Assembly (NCBI GenBank): GCA_963811335.1
Contig: CAWERB010000023.1
Coordinates: 62,001-126,000, forward strand
Direction of reading: 5' to 3'
DNA length: 64,000 nucleotides
Origin: Trebonia sp963811335
Lineage (GTDB): Bacteria > Actinomycetota > Actinomycetes > Streptosporangiales > Streptosporangiaceae
Below the pieces are notes generated by a model. It made no database searches and had not been told where the DNA came from. It saw only the letters and a program-made list of their open reading frames with translations. Shown piece after piece: positions 29,174 to 37,960 of this stretch. Within the stretch, counting starts at the first letter, position 1; every line of letters starts with the position of its first letter. A program made the translations under genes and the position numbers.

Positions 29174-30250
29174 TCACCACCGCAGCAGCACCAGCTCGGC
29201 GCTCACCCCGGGGCCGAGGCCGATCATCAGGCCGGGGGAGCCGGGCGGTGGCCGCTCGCTGCCGCTGATCATCTCCAGGATGTGCAGCACCGACGCCGAG
29301 GACATGTTGCCGACCTCGGCGAGCGAGCGGCGGCTGGCCGCCACCGCGCTGTCGGGCAGCTTGAGCGACCGCTGCACGGAGTCGATCACCTTCGGGCCTC
29401 CTGGATGGCAGATCCAGCTCGCGATGTCGTCGATGGTCAGGTCGTGCTCGGCGAGGAAGCCCGTGACGATGTCCGCGAGCCCGCGCTCGACCACGACGGG
29501 CAGCTCGGTGGTGAGCACGATGCGGAAGCCGGCCGCGCTCAGCCGCCAGCCGAGCGCGTCGCCGCTGTCGGGATAGACCACGCTGCGGGAGGCGATGAGC
29601 CGCGGTCCGGCCGGGGACTTGGCGCCGGGCGCGGCGTCGGCCTGGCTGCCGCTGGCGATAAGCGCCACCGCGCCGTCGCCGAACAGCCCGGCCGCCACCA
29701 TGTCGGCCAGGGTGATTTCCGACCTCGGCCAGTTCAGCGAGCACAGCTCGACCGCGAGCAGCGCCGCGGTCTGCCCCGGCCAGCCGAGCAGGTAGTCGTG
29801 CAGCCGCCCGAGCGCGGCCGCGCCCGCGACGCAGCCGAGCCCGAAGATGGGCAGCCGCCTGATGTCGGGCCGCAGCCCGAGCCGCGGGATCAGCCGCGCG
29901 TCGAGCGACGGCACCGCCACTCCGGTGACCGACGTCACGATCAGCAGGTCGAGGTCGGCGGGCGACAGCCCTGCGGCGTCGAGCGCGAGCCGCAGCGCCC
30001 GCTCGCCGAGCTGCGTCGCCTCCGGGATGTAGCGGTCGTTGACCGCCTCGGCACCGTACAGCTCGGCGCACTCGTCGACGGGGAGCACGATGTGCCTGGT
30101 ATCGACCTCAGCGGAGCCGTGCAGCCGCTCGGTGAGCGCCCACTGGCCCGGGCCGAGCTTGCCCCGGCTGGCGAACGCGCGGGTGATCTCGGCCTGGGCC
30201 AGCCGGTGCTCGGGGAGGGCCGAGCGCACCGACAGGATTCGGGGCATCAT
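29174..30250 (-). CDS. Type III polyketide synthase (chalcone/alkylresorcinol synthase family)
   Basis: It condenses an acyl-CoA starter with malonyl-type extenders to a pyrone or resorcinol. The 358-residue protein has the full catalytic triad: C140 in FGLGCVAGA, H282 in WICHPGGPKV and N315 in VGNMSSASVL. Length is normal. Two adjacent ATG codons start it at 30250 and 30247; the first overlaps the UbiA stop as ATGA. Neighbouring UbiA, ICMT-like and FAD genes argue for a modified phenolic lipid or meroterpenoid product. The starter chain length cannot be judged by eye. Confidence 0.93.
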   Translation of the reverse strand: MMPRILSVRSALPEHRLAQAEITRAFASRGKLGPGQWALTERLHGSAEVDTRHIVLPVDECAELYGAEAVNDRYIPEATQLGERALRLALDAAGLSPADLDLLIVTSVTGVAVPSLDARLIPRLGLRPDIRRLPIFGLGCVAGAAALGRLHDYLLGWPGQTAALLAVELCSLNWPRSEITLADMVAAGLFGDGAVALIASGSQADAAPGAKSPAGPRLIASRSVVYPDSGDALGWRLSAAGFRIVLTTELPVVVERGLADIVTGFLAEHDLTIDDIASWICHPGGPKVIDSVQRSLKLPDSAVAASRRSLAEVGNMSSASVLHILEMISGSERPPPGSPGLMIGLGPGVSAELVLLRW

Positions 30251-31065
30251 GCCAGTGCCTCCCCGCTCGCGACGAACAGCACGATGTCGACGGCCGCGAT
30301 GCCGATCGCCGCGTAGAACGGCACGCGCCCGGTGCCGCGCGCGGAGAGCCCGGCGAGGGCCAGGGCGGCGATAAGCCCTGGGACCGCGACCCACAGCCGG
30401 GTCGCCCCGATGAGCAGCAGCACCGATGCCGCGAGCAGCAGCACCAGCGCCACTGCCCTTACCGCGGCCGGGCCAGCCCGCGCGGCCACCCGCTGCGGCA
30501 GGCCGCCCACGCCGGTCGCCCGGTCGGCCGCCAGGTCCGGCAGCACGTTCGCGAAGTGCGCGCCCAGGCCGAGCAGCGCGGCGGCGAAGGTCACCGCCCA
30601 GCGGGGCGCGGGGTGGCTGGGGAGCGTGCTCGCCGCGTACGCGGGCAGCGGGCCGAACCCGAGCAGGTACATCGCCCCCGACCAGAGCGTCGATTTGAGC
30701 CCCAGGTTGTAGGCCCAGCCGGGCGCGACGACGAGCACGTAGAGCGCCCCGGTGAGCGGGCCGATGACGAGCGCCAGCGCGAGCCCGGCCGCCGCGGCGG
30801 TCCAGGCCGCCGTCCACACGGCGCGGGCGCTGATGTCGCCGCGCGCGAGCGGCTTGTCGGCCCGGCCGGCGGCGGCGTCCCGCGGCGCGTCGCAGGCGTC
30901 GTTAGACCAGCCGATGGACAGCTGCCCGGCCAGCAGCGCCGGCGCGGTCAGGGCCGGCCCGACGCCGTGCGGCGCGGCCTGCGCCGCCAGTACGGTCGTC
31001 AGGGCCGTAATAGCGACAGAGGGACCGGGGTGGCTCGTGATAATAAGTGCCTGGACCCGATTCAA
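30247..31065 (-). CDS. UbiA-family prenyltransferase
   Basis: This is a 272-residue integral membrane aromatic prenyltransferase with about eight or nine helices. The first Asp-rich motif is N55-D-x-x-D59 (SNDACDAPRD) and the second is D177-x3-D181 (DLAADRATG); both bind magnesium-prenyl diphosphate. The start is TTG after a GGGGGGCGG stretch. As first gene of the four-gene leftward unit, it may prenylate the aromatic product of the type III PKS. It could instead act in menaquinone-like chemistry, but no men genes are nearby. Confidence 0.88.
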   Translation of the reverse strand: MNRVQALIITSHPGPSVAITALTTVLAAQAAPHGVGPALTAPALLAGQLSIGWSNDACDAPRDAAAGRADKPLARGDISARAVWTAAWTAAAAGLALALVIGPLTGALYVLVVAPGWAYNLGLKSTLWSGAMYLLGFGPLPAYAASTLPSHPAPRWAVTFAAALLGLGAHFANVLPDLAADRATGVGGLPQRVAARAGPAAVRAVALVLLLAASVLLLIGATRLWVAVPGLIAALALAGLSARGTGRVPFYAAIGIAAVDIVLFVASGEALA

Positions 31066-31260
31066 CAGCGAGCCGCCCCCCGTACATCAATGAAATCTCT
31101 GCGGACCCGTTCATCCGGCATCTCGGGGTACCAGCAGCGGGCACCTGCCGAAATATCGGACGGACACTAGCACTGTAGATCAATACAGCAGAAGTCAGAA
31201 GATGGTGATACTCGTGATAAACGTGATGCATGTGGTGTCCTAGTAGATGAAAGTCATTAA
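31066..31260. promoter_or_regulatory. Divergent promoter region of the PKS cluster
   Basis: The gap between the UbiA gene and the rightward methyltransferase gene is A/T-rich for this genome. It contains CTGTA (31173-31177) and TACAG (31184-31188), a 5-bp inverted repeat with a 6-nt spacer. A run of GTGAT-like words (GGTGATACTCGTGATAAACGTGATG) follows at about 31203-31227. One regulator could control both directions; none is encoded next to it. Confidence 0.4.
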
Positions 31261-32304
31261 ATGAGACTCACGCTACGGGCGGGGAACCCTCTTGAGTGGC
31301 TCGCGCTGCGCGCCGGGCTGGTGCCGACCGCCGCCGCCGACGCGTGGGGCGGGATGGCGCTGTCCGGGATAGTGGTCGCCGCCGTCCGCACCGGCATCGC
31401 CGCCCGCCTGTGCGAGGGCGATGCGACCGCCGCCGAGGTCGCCGCCGACCTCGGCCTCGACCCGCTGCCCACCCGGTTGCTGCTCGACTGCCTGCACTCG
31501 GCCGGCCACGTCACCGCGCGGTCCGGCCGGTACCGGCTGTCCGGCCGGTCACGGCGCTGGCTCGACCCGGCGTCGCCGCTGTCGGTCGCGGGGTACGTGG
31601 CGGGCGTGGTTGACTACTGGCCCTGGTGGGCGGGACTTGAGCAGTCCGCACGGACCGGGGTGACGTCCGGCTCGCACGGCGCGGCGCCGGACGACCCGTA
31701 CTGGCGCCGCTACATCACCGGCCAGCTGGAGCTGGCGAGGCTGTCCGCCGCGGAGGTGGCGAGGAAGCTGCCGCTGCCGCGGCGCCCGCGCGCCGTGCTA
31801 GACATCGGCGGCGGCCACGGCTGGTACTCGGCCTGCCTGTGCCGCCGCCACCCGGGGCTCACCGCGACGGTCCTTGACCTGCCGGGCAGCGCGGCCGTCG
31901 GCCGGGAGGTCATCGCCGCCGCGGGCCTGTCCGACCGGGTGCTGTTCCGCGACGGGGACGTGACGTCGGCGGACCTTGGCGACGGCTACGACGCGGTGCT
32001 GTGCTTCAACCTGGTGCATCACCTCGAGCCTGACCAGATCACCGCCCTGTTCCGCCGGGCCCACAAGGCGCTTAACCCCGGCGGCACGCTCGCCGTCCTC
32101 GACGCCTTCGCCGAGCACGGCCGCCGTGGCCAGGCCCAGGCGGACATGCTCGCCCTGTTCGTCTACCTCAGCTCGGGCGCGCAGGTTCATACCCCGGCGG
32201 AGCTGGCCGGCTGGCTGGGCGACGCGGGCTTCGCGTCGCCGAGGAAGGTCAGGGTGCTGCGCATCCCCGGTCTCACGCTCCAGGTCGCCACGAAGCCAGC
32301 CTGA
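31261..32304 (+). CDS. SAM-dependent O-methyltransferase (AdoMet class I with dimerisation domain)
   Basis: This 347-residue protein is of the hydroxyneurosporene/acetylserotonin O-methyltransferase type. It has an N-terminal winged-helix dimerisation part (LSGIVVAAVRTGIAARL, about 35-100) and a Rossmann domain with motif I VLDIGGGHG at 179-187. VLCFNLVHHLEP near 245 and ALNPGGTLAVLDAF near 270 follow. It is divergent from the type III PKS operon and probably methylates the same product. The ATG at 31261 has only a weak ribosome site. Confidence 0.87.
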   Translation: MRLTLRAGNPLEWLALRAGLVPTAAADAWGGMALSGIVVAAVRTGIAARLCEGDATAAEVAADLGLDPLPTRLLLDCLHSAGHVTARSGRYRLSGRSRRWLDPASPLSVAGYVAGVVDYWPWWAGLEQSARTGVTSGSHGAAPDDPYWRRYITGQLELARLSAAEVARKLPLPRRPRAVLDIGGGHGWYSACLCRRHPGLTATVLDLPGSAAVGREVIAAAGLSDRVLFRDGDVTSADLGDGYDAVLCFNLVHHLEPDQITALFRRAHKALNPGGTLAVLDAFAEHGRRGQAQADMLALFVYLSSGAQVHTPAELAGWLGDAGFASPRKVRVLRIPGLTLQVATKPA

Positions 32305-32371
32305 TCCAGAACGAGGGCGTGCACCGCCGCCCGCCGCCCGCCGCGACCCTCGCTAGCCAGCGCCAGAGGAC

Positions 32372-33235
32372 CTACTGCTCGCCCCCGGTGCCCGGGCGGT
32401 GCGACCCGGCGGCGCCGTCGGCGGTCCCCACCGGCCCCGCCGCGGCGCCGTGAACCGAGCCGACGCTGGCCGGGCCGACCGGGGACGGGCCCACGGGGGA
32501 CGGGCCGGCCGACGGCAGGCTCGTCGCCGCGGTGGCGGGCTGCGGGGAGGGTGGCGCGGGCAGCACGGTCCCGGGCGGCAGCGGCCCGACGACCGCGTTG
32601 AGCACCTGCGAGTTCGGGACGGACACCATGCCGTCGGCGGTGGCCAGCCGCACGTAGGTGATGCCGATCTCGCTCACCGTGCCGCCTATCTCACCGGACA
32701 GCGCGCCGGCCCGCAGCCGGATCGAGTCGCCGACCTTGAACGGGCGGGCCAGCAGCAGCACCAGGCCCGCGAACACGTTGGACAGCGCCTGCTGCGCCGC
32801 GATGCCGACGAAAACGCTGGTCAGTGCCCCGCCGAGGAGGAGCTGGCCGACCGGGACGTCGAAAAGCACGAGGGTGACGACCAGCGTGGTCACGGCGCCG
32901 ATCAGCACGAGCGCGTAGCGGACGACGGCCGAGTGCGACGTGCCGATCACCGGCTCGAGCACCTCGCGGGCCCGGCCCGACAGGCCGATGGTGGCGGCGC
33001 TGGCGAACACGCAGAAGGCCACGGCGGTCGCCGCGGCGATGACCTGGTCGACCACCTGGTTGCTTGAGTTGCTCGCGAAGAAGTGCGTGAACTGGCTACG
33101 CGCCCAGCCGGAGACGGCCACCGCTACGATCGCGAGCACGAGCGCGATGATCGACTTCCACGGCCTGGTCTTCGCTCTCACCTTGGCCACCTGTACTGAC
33201 AGGTCGTGCATGTCCGGCCCGTCATACCCGCGCAT
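32372..33235 (-). CDS. MscS-family mechanosensitive channel, short C-terminus
   Basis: This 287-residue membrane protein has four predicted helices. The MscS pore-lining helix and beta domain is at about 130-215: GIAAQQALSNVFAGLVLLLA, RPFKVGDSIRLRAGALSGEIGG, TVSEIGITYVRLATADG and VSVPNSQVLNAVVG. The C-terminal alpha/beta cage of E. coli MscS is replaced by a Pro/Gly/Ser-rich tail (about 218-287) of probable disorder. It releases ions at hypo-osmotic shock in the family. The tail truncation should alter desensitisation, which is inference. Confidence 0.88.
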   Translation of the reverse strand: MRGYDGPDMHDLSVQVAKVRAKTRPWKSIIALVLAIVAVAVSGWARSQFTHFFASNSSNQVVDQVIAAATAVAFCVFASAATIGLSGRAREVLEPVIGTSHSAVVRYALVLIGAVTTLVVTLVLFDVPVGQLLLGGALTSVFVGIAAQQALSNVFAGLVLLLARPFKVGDSIRLRAGALSGEIGGTVSEIGITYVRLATADGMVSVPNSQVLNAVVGPLPPGTVLPAPPSPQPATAATSLPSAGPSPVGPSPVGPASVGSVHGAAAGPVGTADGAAGSHRPGTGGEQ

Positions 33236-33358
33236 ACAGCAAGTCCTCCCGTCGCCCTGGTGCCGAAGTGGCTGACTGGCCTAACGGTACCGGGACAAAC
33301 AGGAGGACTGGTGCGTGTATCCCACCGAAACGTGCAAACGGGGCTAGCGGTATCCCCG

Positions 33359-33985
33359 CTAGATCAGCGGCCTGCCGACGGGCAGCCTGACCCGGCCGTT
33401 CAAGCTGGTGCCCACGCCGGCGGCCGAGGTGTACCACGCGACGAGCGCGGTGATGATGCCGATGACGCCGCCGATCTTGACGACCGTCGTGTTCCCCGTG
33501 AAGTTACCGATGAACAGGACGATCTCGGTAATCTCCAGGGTGAGGAACACCCCGAAGACCGCCAGGTTCAGCTGCGCGGACATGATCAGCATGTAGGTGT
33601 TGAAGATCGCGAAGGCGAGCAGGATCCAGCCGAGGTCGTGGTCGGCCGCCGAGGCGCTCGTGGCGTGCGGTGCCACGAACTGGGCCCAGAGGAACAGGCC
33701 GATCCAGAACCCGCCGTAGGTGGAGAACGCGGTGGCGCCGAACACGTTCTTGTTCCGGAACTCCCACATGCCGGCCAGCAACTGGCAGGCGCCGCCGTAG
33801 GCCAGCGCGTAGCCGAGCCACGCGCTGCCGGTGGCGGCGTTCATCAAGTGGGCGTTGGCGGCGGACAGCAGGAAGGTGGTGAGGGCGAACGCCGCCAGGC
33901 CCAGCGGGGCAGGATCGGCGACGGGTGTAACCGCGGCAGCGGGCTGGACTGCGGGGGTAGCTTCGTGCTCTTCGCTGACACTCAT
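33359..33985 (-). CDS. Acetate uptake transporter, GPR1/FUN34/YaaH (SatP) family
   Basis: This 208-residue protein has six helices. The family signature N/D-PAPLGL is at about 24-29 (DPAPLGLAAFALTTFLLSAANA), and NKNVFGATAFSTYGGFWIGLF fits the second motif region. The ATG at 33985 is chosen because MSVSEEHEAT gives the normal short hydrophilic N-terminus; the open frame upstream is not conserved in character. It takes up acetate or succinate with protons in the family. No acs or glyoxylate gene lies beside it. Confidence 0.9.
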   Translation of the reverse strand: MSVSEEHEATPAVQPAAAVTPVADPAPLGLAAFALTTFLLSAANAHLMNAATGSAWLGYALAYGGACQLLAGMWEFRNKNVFGATAFSTYGGFWIGLFLWAQFVAPHATSASAADHDLGWILLAFAIFNTYMLIMSAQLNLAVFGVFLTLEITEIVLFIGNFTGNTTVVKIGGVIGIITALVAWYTSAAGVGTSLNGRVRLPVGRPLI

Positions 33986-34201
33986 ATGTTGCCTCCGAGC
34001 TTGACCAGCTCCCTGGCAGAGGGTTGCCAGGTAACGGAATACATTCCGCTCATAGCGTAACTCTGGCGTAACTTGCCCGCGATAGGCGAACACCTACGAA
34101 AAAATTGAGGCATATGTGCACGAAGTGGCAGATGAATATTGATGCCCCGGATCACCGTGTATTTCGCAAAAGGTTAGTATCACGATAAGACCGGCAGATC
34201 A

Positions 34202-35893
34202 TTATTTATCGAAATAGATATGCTCATGAGTCCCTGGCGAGGTCGCGGCCGGCCGGTTCCCGGCCAGGAAGGTCGACAGCCCCGCCCGCGTCGCGAGCAC
34301 GATCGCCCGGTCGCCGGCGACCAGACGGTGATCGCGCCGTGGCGACCAGTTGAAGCGCGGCGTGCCGCGCTCGGCGATGGCCAGTACCCGGGACAGGCCG
34401 TCATTCTCCAGGTCGGCCAGGGGGCGGCCGGCGATGGCCGCGCCCGGCGCCACCCGGACATCCGCGATAAGGAGCACGTGCCTGCCGACCGGGATGGTGC
34501 GCAGCACCTGGTGCTCGAGCATCGCCACCGCGAACGCCGGCGCCGCCAGGTAGGAGACCGACCGGGAGACGACGTTGCCGAGGGTCTCGCTCACCCGCTG
34601 GGCGAGGTCGTCGTCGAACAGGCGGAGCACGATGCGCAGGTCATCCCCGCGCAGCGCCCTGGCCTGCAGTGCGGTCTCCAGGTTGGCGATGTCGCTGCTC
34701 GTCGCGCAGACGAGCGCGAGCGCGCCGTCCAGGGCCGCCCTGCGCAGCGTGCGCTCGCTCGGGGCGTCGCCGATGACCACCGGCATGCCCAGGTTGCGGG
34801 CGAACGCGACGCCGCGCGCCTTGGCGTCCTGGTCGACGAGGGCAACGTCGAAGCCGAGGTCGTGCAGGCCGCCGGCGACCCGGGTGCCGATCTCGCCGCC
34901 GCCCACCACGATGACGTGCCCGCCGCGCGGCCGCGGCTCACTGCGGATCGTGCCGGTCAGCCTGGCACCGACGATGATCGCGGTGACCAGCGGGAGCAGC
35001 GCCATCCCGTCGACGGTCAGCAGCACCTGCGCGACCTTCTCCGCGATGGCGTCCGCTGGGCTGGTGAACGCCGACCCTGTCGTGTCCATGATGCCCAGCC
35101 ACAGCACGTCGCCCGGGGCGTGGCCGGCGACGGCGAGCAGGATGAAGCCGGCCAGCGCGAGCGCGAGCACGACGCCGAACGTGACGCCGAACTTGTTCCA
35201 CAGCAGCCGCCTGCCCATCCGGAGCGCGCCGCGCAGCGGATGGTGCTGCCGGGCCAGCGGATCGCGCGGCGTGCCGTCCGCCACGGCGAGGACCAGGCCG
35301 GCATGGCCGTCGAGATCCTCGGGCGCGATGAGCTGCGTGCTGTCGGCCGGGTCGTCGGGTACCGCGAGCCCGCACAGCACCTGGCCGGGCGGGGTGTCCT
35401 CGCGCCGCGCCACGTACAGGGTTCGCCCGGACAGCCGGACGTGGCTCGGCGCGACATCGCCGATCGCGGCGGCCACCAAGGCCGGCGCGGCCAGCTGGCT
35501 GCGCGACAGCACGGTGCAGTCGCCGAAGAACCCGGCGAGGTGATCGCCGAGCCGCCGGTTGTACGCGGCGACCACCAGCCGCAGCTCGGGGCTGAGTTCC
35601 TGCGCGCGCAGCGCCCCGTGGAAGTTGGCGAGGTCATCCGGGCCCACCAGGGCCATGGCCCGGGCGGTCGCGACGCCCGCGTCGGCGAGCGCCTCGCTGG
35701 TCAGCCCGGCGTGCTCACGGACGATGACACCGGGCAGCGCCGCGATCTGCGGCCCGTGGTTCCTGAGCTTGTCGGCGAGCAGCACGACGACGTACTGGCC
35801 GTAGCGGTCGGTGAGTTCCCTGGCGATGCGGTAGGCGAGCGGATTGTCGCCGCAGACGATGAAGTGGCTCCCGGTCACGGGGGGCAGGGGCAT
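34202..35893 (-). CDS. RCK/TrkA-N NAD-binding channel-like protein (CASTOR/POLLUX-like)
   Basis: This is a 563-residue protein with two Rossmann NAD-binding RCK domains flanking a short membrane pore region. The first RCK begins MPLPPVTGSHFIVCGDNPLAYRIA. Two hydrophobic helices and a re-entrant-like loop (FGVTFGVVLALALAGFILLA ... LLTVDGMALLPLVTAIIVGA) lie at about 240-330. The second RCK begins GGHVIVVGGGEIGTRVAGGL. A TrkA-C-like part follows. It probably conducts or gates K+ or another cation. The ATG at 35893 is chosen; the open frame upstream is low-complexity. The classic TVGYG filter is not seen. Confidence 0.82.
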   Translation of the reverse strand: MPLPPVTGSHFIVCGDNPLAYRIARELTDRYGQYVVVLLADKLRNHGPQIAALPGVIVREHAGLTSEALADAGVATARAMALVGPDDLANFHGALRAQELSPELRLVVAAYNRRLGDHLAGFFGDCTVLSRSQLAAPALVAAAIGDVAPSHVRLSGRTLYVARREDTPPGQVLCGLAVPDDPADSTQLIAPEDLDGHAGLVLAVADGTPRDPLARQHHPLRGALRMGRRLLWNKFGVTFGVVLALALAGFILLAVAGHAPGDVLWLGIMDTTGSAFTSPADAIAEKVAQVLLTVDGMALLPLVTAIIVGARLTGTIRSEPRPRGGHVIVVGGGEIGTRVAGGLHDLGFDVALVDQDAKARGVAFARNLGMPVVIGDAPSERTLRRAALDGALALVCATSSDIANLETALQARALRGDDLRIVLRLFDDDLAQRVSETLGNVVSRSVSYLAAPAFAVAMLEHQVLRTIPVGRHVLLIADVRVAPGAAIAGRPLADLENDGLSRVLAIAERGTPRFNWSPRRDHRLVAGDRAIVLATRAGLSTFLAGNRPAATSPGTHEHIYFDK

Positions 35894-35992
35894 GGCCCAG
35901 ATCTTATTGGACTGGCTAACACCGGGATGAAAGCGGCGGGAGCCAGCGCTGTAGCATGGTAAAGGCCTGCCTCCCGAAGGGAAGGTCTGCTC

Positions 35993-36466
35993 ATGGCCAC
36001 CGATGACCTCATTCGCGCCTCGGACGCTGACCGGGATGTCGTGGTTGAGGCGTTGCGGGAGGCCTACACGGAGGGCCGCCTCACCCGGGACGAGTTCGAC
36101 GAGCGCATGTCGGCTGCCTACGCGGGCAAGACCTGGGGGCAGCTGCGCGAGCTGACCGCCGACCTGCCGGTTCAGCCGGTGCTCGGCGCCGACGTGCCCG
36201 GCCGCCAGCTTCCGGCGCCCGTCGTCCCTCCGCCCTACCCGGCCTGGCGGGCGCAGGACGATCCGGTGGCGGAGCCCGGCCCTGACGGGCCGCCCGCGGA
36301 GCCGCCCGGAGCGTCCGGCAGGCCCCGCAGGCCGGTCGGCATCTTCATACCCGTGCTGATCTGGACCCTGCTGGTGGCGCACGGCGCCGCCGTGTTCCCC
36401 GCGCTCTTCGTCGTCGCCGTGGTTTTCCTGCTCGCCGCGAGCATGTCGGGCATCCGCCGCCGTTAG
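35993..36466 (+). CDS. DUF1707 (SHOCT-like) membrane-anchored protein
   Basis: It is 157 residues long. The N-terminal DUF1707 domain (LIRASDADRDVVVEALREAYTEGRLTRDEFDERMSAAYAGKTWGQLRELTADLP, about 6-60) is followed by a proline-rich linker and two hydrophobic helices near the C-terminus (IFIPVLIWTLLVAHGAAVF and ALFVVAVVFLLAASM). A GAAGGGAAGG ribosome site precedes the ATG. DUF1707 is thought to be a small helical interaction domain of unknown role. It is divergent from the RCK gene. Confidence 0.9.
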   Translation: MATDDLIRASDADRDVVVEALREAYTEGRLTRDEFDERMSAAYAGKTWGQLRELTADLPVQPVLGADVPGRQLPAPVVPPPYPAWRAQDDPVAEPGPDGPPAEPPGASGRPRRPVGIFIPVLIWTLLVAHGAAVFPALFVVAVVFLLAASMSGIRRR

Positions 36467-36548
36467 CAGCCTGCTGAATCTGCCGCGCTGCGGCGAATCA
36501 GTCTGTCCGTGACCAGGCGAAACCTGCGGTTGCGGCCCAGGAAACGGT

Positions 36549-36914
36549 CTAATTCAGCGGGCTCCCCGGCTGCGCGGCTGGCCCCCGACGGCTGGCCTGG
36601 TCGCGCCGGTGTTCCAGGTACTGGCGCTCGGCGGCGTCGTGGGTCAGGCTGATCGCGCTTTCATAGGCCGCGGCGGCCTCGCGGTTGCGTCCGAGCCGGT
36701 CAAGCAGGTGGGCGCGGACGGCTCTGGCCGGCTGGAAGAGGCGGGCGGGCGGCCCGGCCTCGGCGAGGAGCGCGTCGAGTGCCGCCAGGCCCGCCGCGGG
36801 CCCCGCTACCTCGGCGGTGACCGCGGCGAGGGCGACGCCGCTGCCGAGCGAGGGCGCGACCGCGTGCAGGATGCGGTGCAGGGTCAGTAGCGTCGGCCAG
36901 TCGCGTGGTGTCAT
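36549..36914 (-). CDS. Detached C-terminal domain of an ECF42-like sigma factor
   Basis: This 121-residue frame starts ATG-ACA at 36914, overlapping the stop of the sigma gene as ATGA. The sequence (DWPTLLTLHRILHAVAPSLGS, GPAAGLAALDALLAEAGPPARLFQPARAVRAHLLDRLGRNREAAAAYESAISLT) is the TPR-like C-terminal extension that normally continues the sigma protein. It is read separately because of an indel in a repeat-rich linker. Either translation is coupled and the two pieces reassemble, or the gene is simply frameshifted. Confidence 0.7.
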   Translation of the reverse strand: MTPRDWPTLLTLHRILHAVAPSLGSGVALAAVTAEVAGPAAGLAALDALLAEAGPPARLFQPARAVRAHLLDRLGRNREAAAAYESAISLTHDAAERQYLEHRRDQASRRGPAAQPGSPLN

Positions 36915-37960
36915 CGGGTCCCCCAGCCCCGTGGTTCGGCCGTGTCGGCCCGTGGTTGGCGGCCCCGTGGTTCGGCCCCGTGGTTCCTGGCACAGTGGAC
37001 GGCCTGGATCGCGGCCTCGAGCTGGAAGCGGCCAAGCTGTCCCCGCGCGTGCGCGGCGCGCAGGTGCTCGTGGGCCCGGCTGATCAGGCGCTGGTCCCAC
37101 AGTGCGGGATCCTGGTCGGCGAGCGGGACGAACCGCCCGCTCGCGTCAGTCCGCGCCGGCGCGCGCGCCGCCGAGAGCTCGATCAAGGCCGCGAGCCCCC
37201 GGGCCTCGGGGTCGCCGGGAACGAGCGTGGTGAGCACCTCGGCCAGGTGCAGCGCCTCGGAAGGCAGCTGGCGGGCTTGCGGCCCGGTCGCCCAGTCGAT
37301 GACATAGGCGCCGTAGACCGCCTCAAGCACCGAGGTCATCCGGGCCGGGAGGTCCGCCCGGTCGGGAAGGCGGAAGGGGACGCCGGCGGCCTTGATGCGC
37401 TTCTTCGCCCGGACCAGCCGGGTGGCCATCGTCGACGGCGATACGGAAAAGGCGCGCCCGACCTGCTCAGCGGTGAAGCCGAGCACCGTGTTCAGCATCA
37501 GGGGCGTGCGCACCGCGCGGTCGATCTCCGGGTGCGCGCACGCGAGCATCAGTTCAAGACGGCGGTCGGGGATCGAGTCGACGTCGACGTCATCGAAGGA
37601 CGCCAGTACGTCACTGGCGGCATCGAGGGGGACGGTCCGCTGCGCCCGCGCCGACTTCCACTGGTCGCGCAGCCGGTTGCGGGCGACGGTCAGCAGCCAC
37701 GCGTCGGGGCGGGCGGGCACCCCCTGCGACGGCCACGTCCCCAAGGCCCGTTCGAATGCGTCGGCGAGCGCGTCCTCCGCCGCGGCCAGGTCACTGGTAG
37801 AGGCAGCGAGCAGGGCGAGCAGCCGGCCGTAGCTGTCGCGGGCCGCCACGCCCGCGCAGCGGGCGGCCGGCCCGGGCGCGCCTTCTCCTGGGCCGGCTCC
37901 TCGCCGGCTGCCGCCCGGGCCGGCTTCTTCCCGCCTGCTGCCCGTCGTCAGCGGGTCCAC
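36911..37960 (-). CDS. ECF42-like RNA polymerase sigma factor (C-terminal extension partly separated)
   Basis: This is a 349-residue extracytoplasmic-function sigma factor. Sigma region 2 is YGRLLALLAASTSDLAAAEDALADAFERALGTWP plus AWLLTVARNRLRDQWKSARAQ; region 4 is LMLNTVLGFTAEQVGRAFSVSPSTMATRLVRAKKRI. A helical C-terminal extension follows (FRLPDRADLPARMTSVLEAVYGAYVIDWATG and onward), as in ECF42. The GTG at 37960 overlaps the YCII/DGPF gene by 13 nt. The protein ends in a linker of NHGAEPRG-like repeats, and the remaining domain lies in the overlapping next frame. ECF42 factors are known to need this extension, so activity is uncertain. Confidence 0.88.
   Translation of the reverse strand: MDPLTTGSRREEAGPGGSRRGAGPGEGAPGPAARCAGVAARDSYGRLLALLAASTSDLAAAEDALADAFERALGTWPSQGVPARPDAWLLTVARNRLRDQWKSARAQRTVPLDAASDVLASFDDVDVDSIPDRRLELMLACAHPEIDRAVRTPLMLNTVLGFTAEQVGRAFSVSPSTMATRLVRAKKRIKAAGVPFRLPDRADLPARMTSVLEAVYGAYVIDWATGPQARQLPSEALHLAEVLTTLVPGDPEARGLAALIELSAARAPARTDASGRFVPLADQDPALWDQRLISRAHEHLRAAHARGQLGRFQLEAAIQAVHCARNHGAEPRGRQPRADTAEPRGWGTR
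36927..36986. repeat. Repeats of CCGTGGTTCGGC in the sigma-factor linker
   Basis: Four imperfect copies of CCCGTGGTTCGGCC occur at about 36927-36986. They encode NHG/EPRG-type residues on the minus strand. The repeats are an obvious slippage site at the point where the sigma-factor frame is interrupted. Confidence 0.75.
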
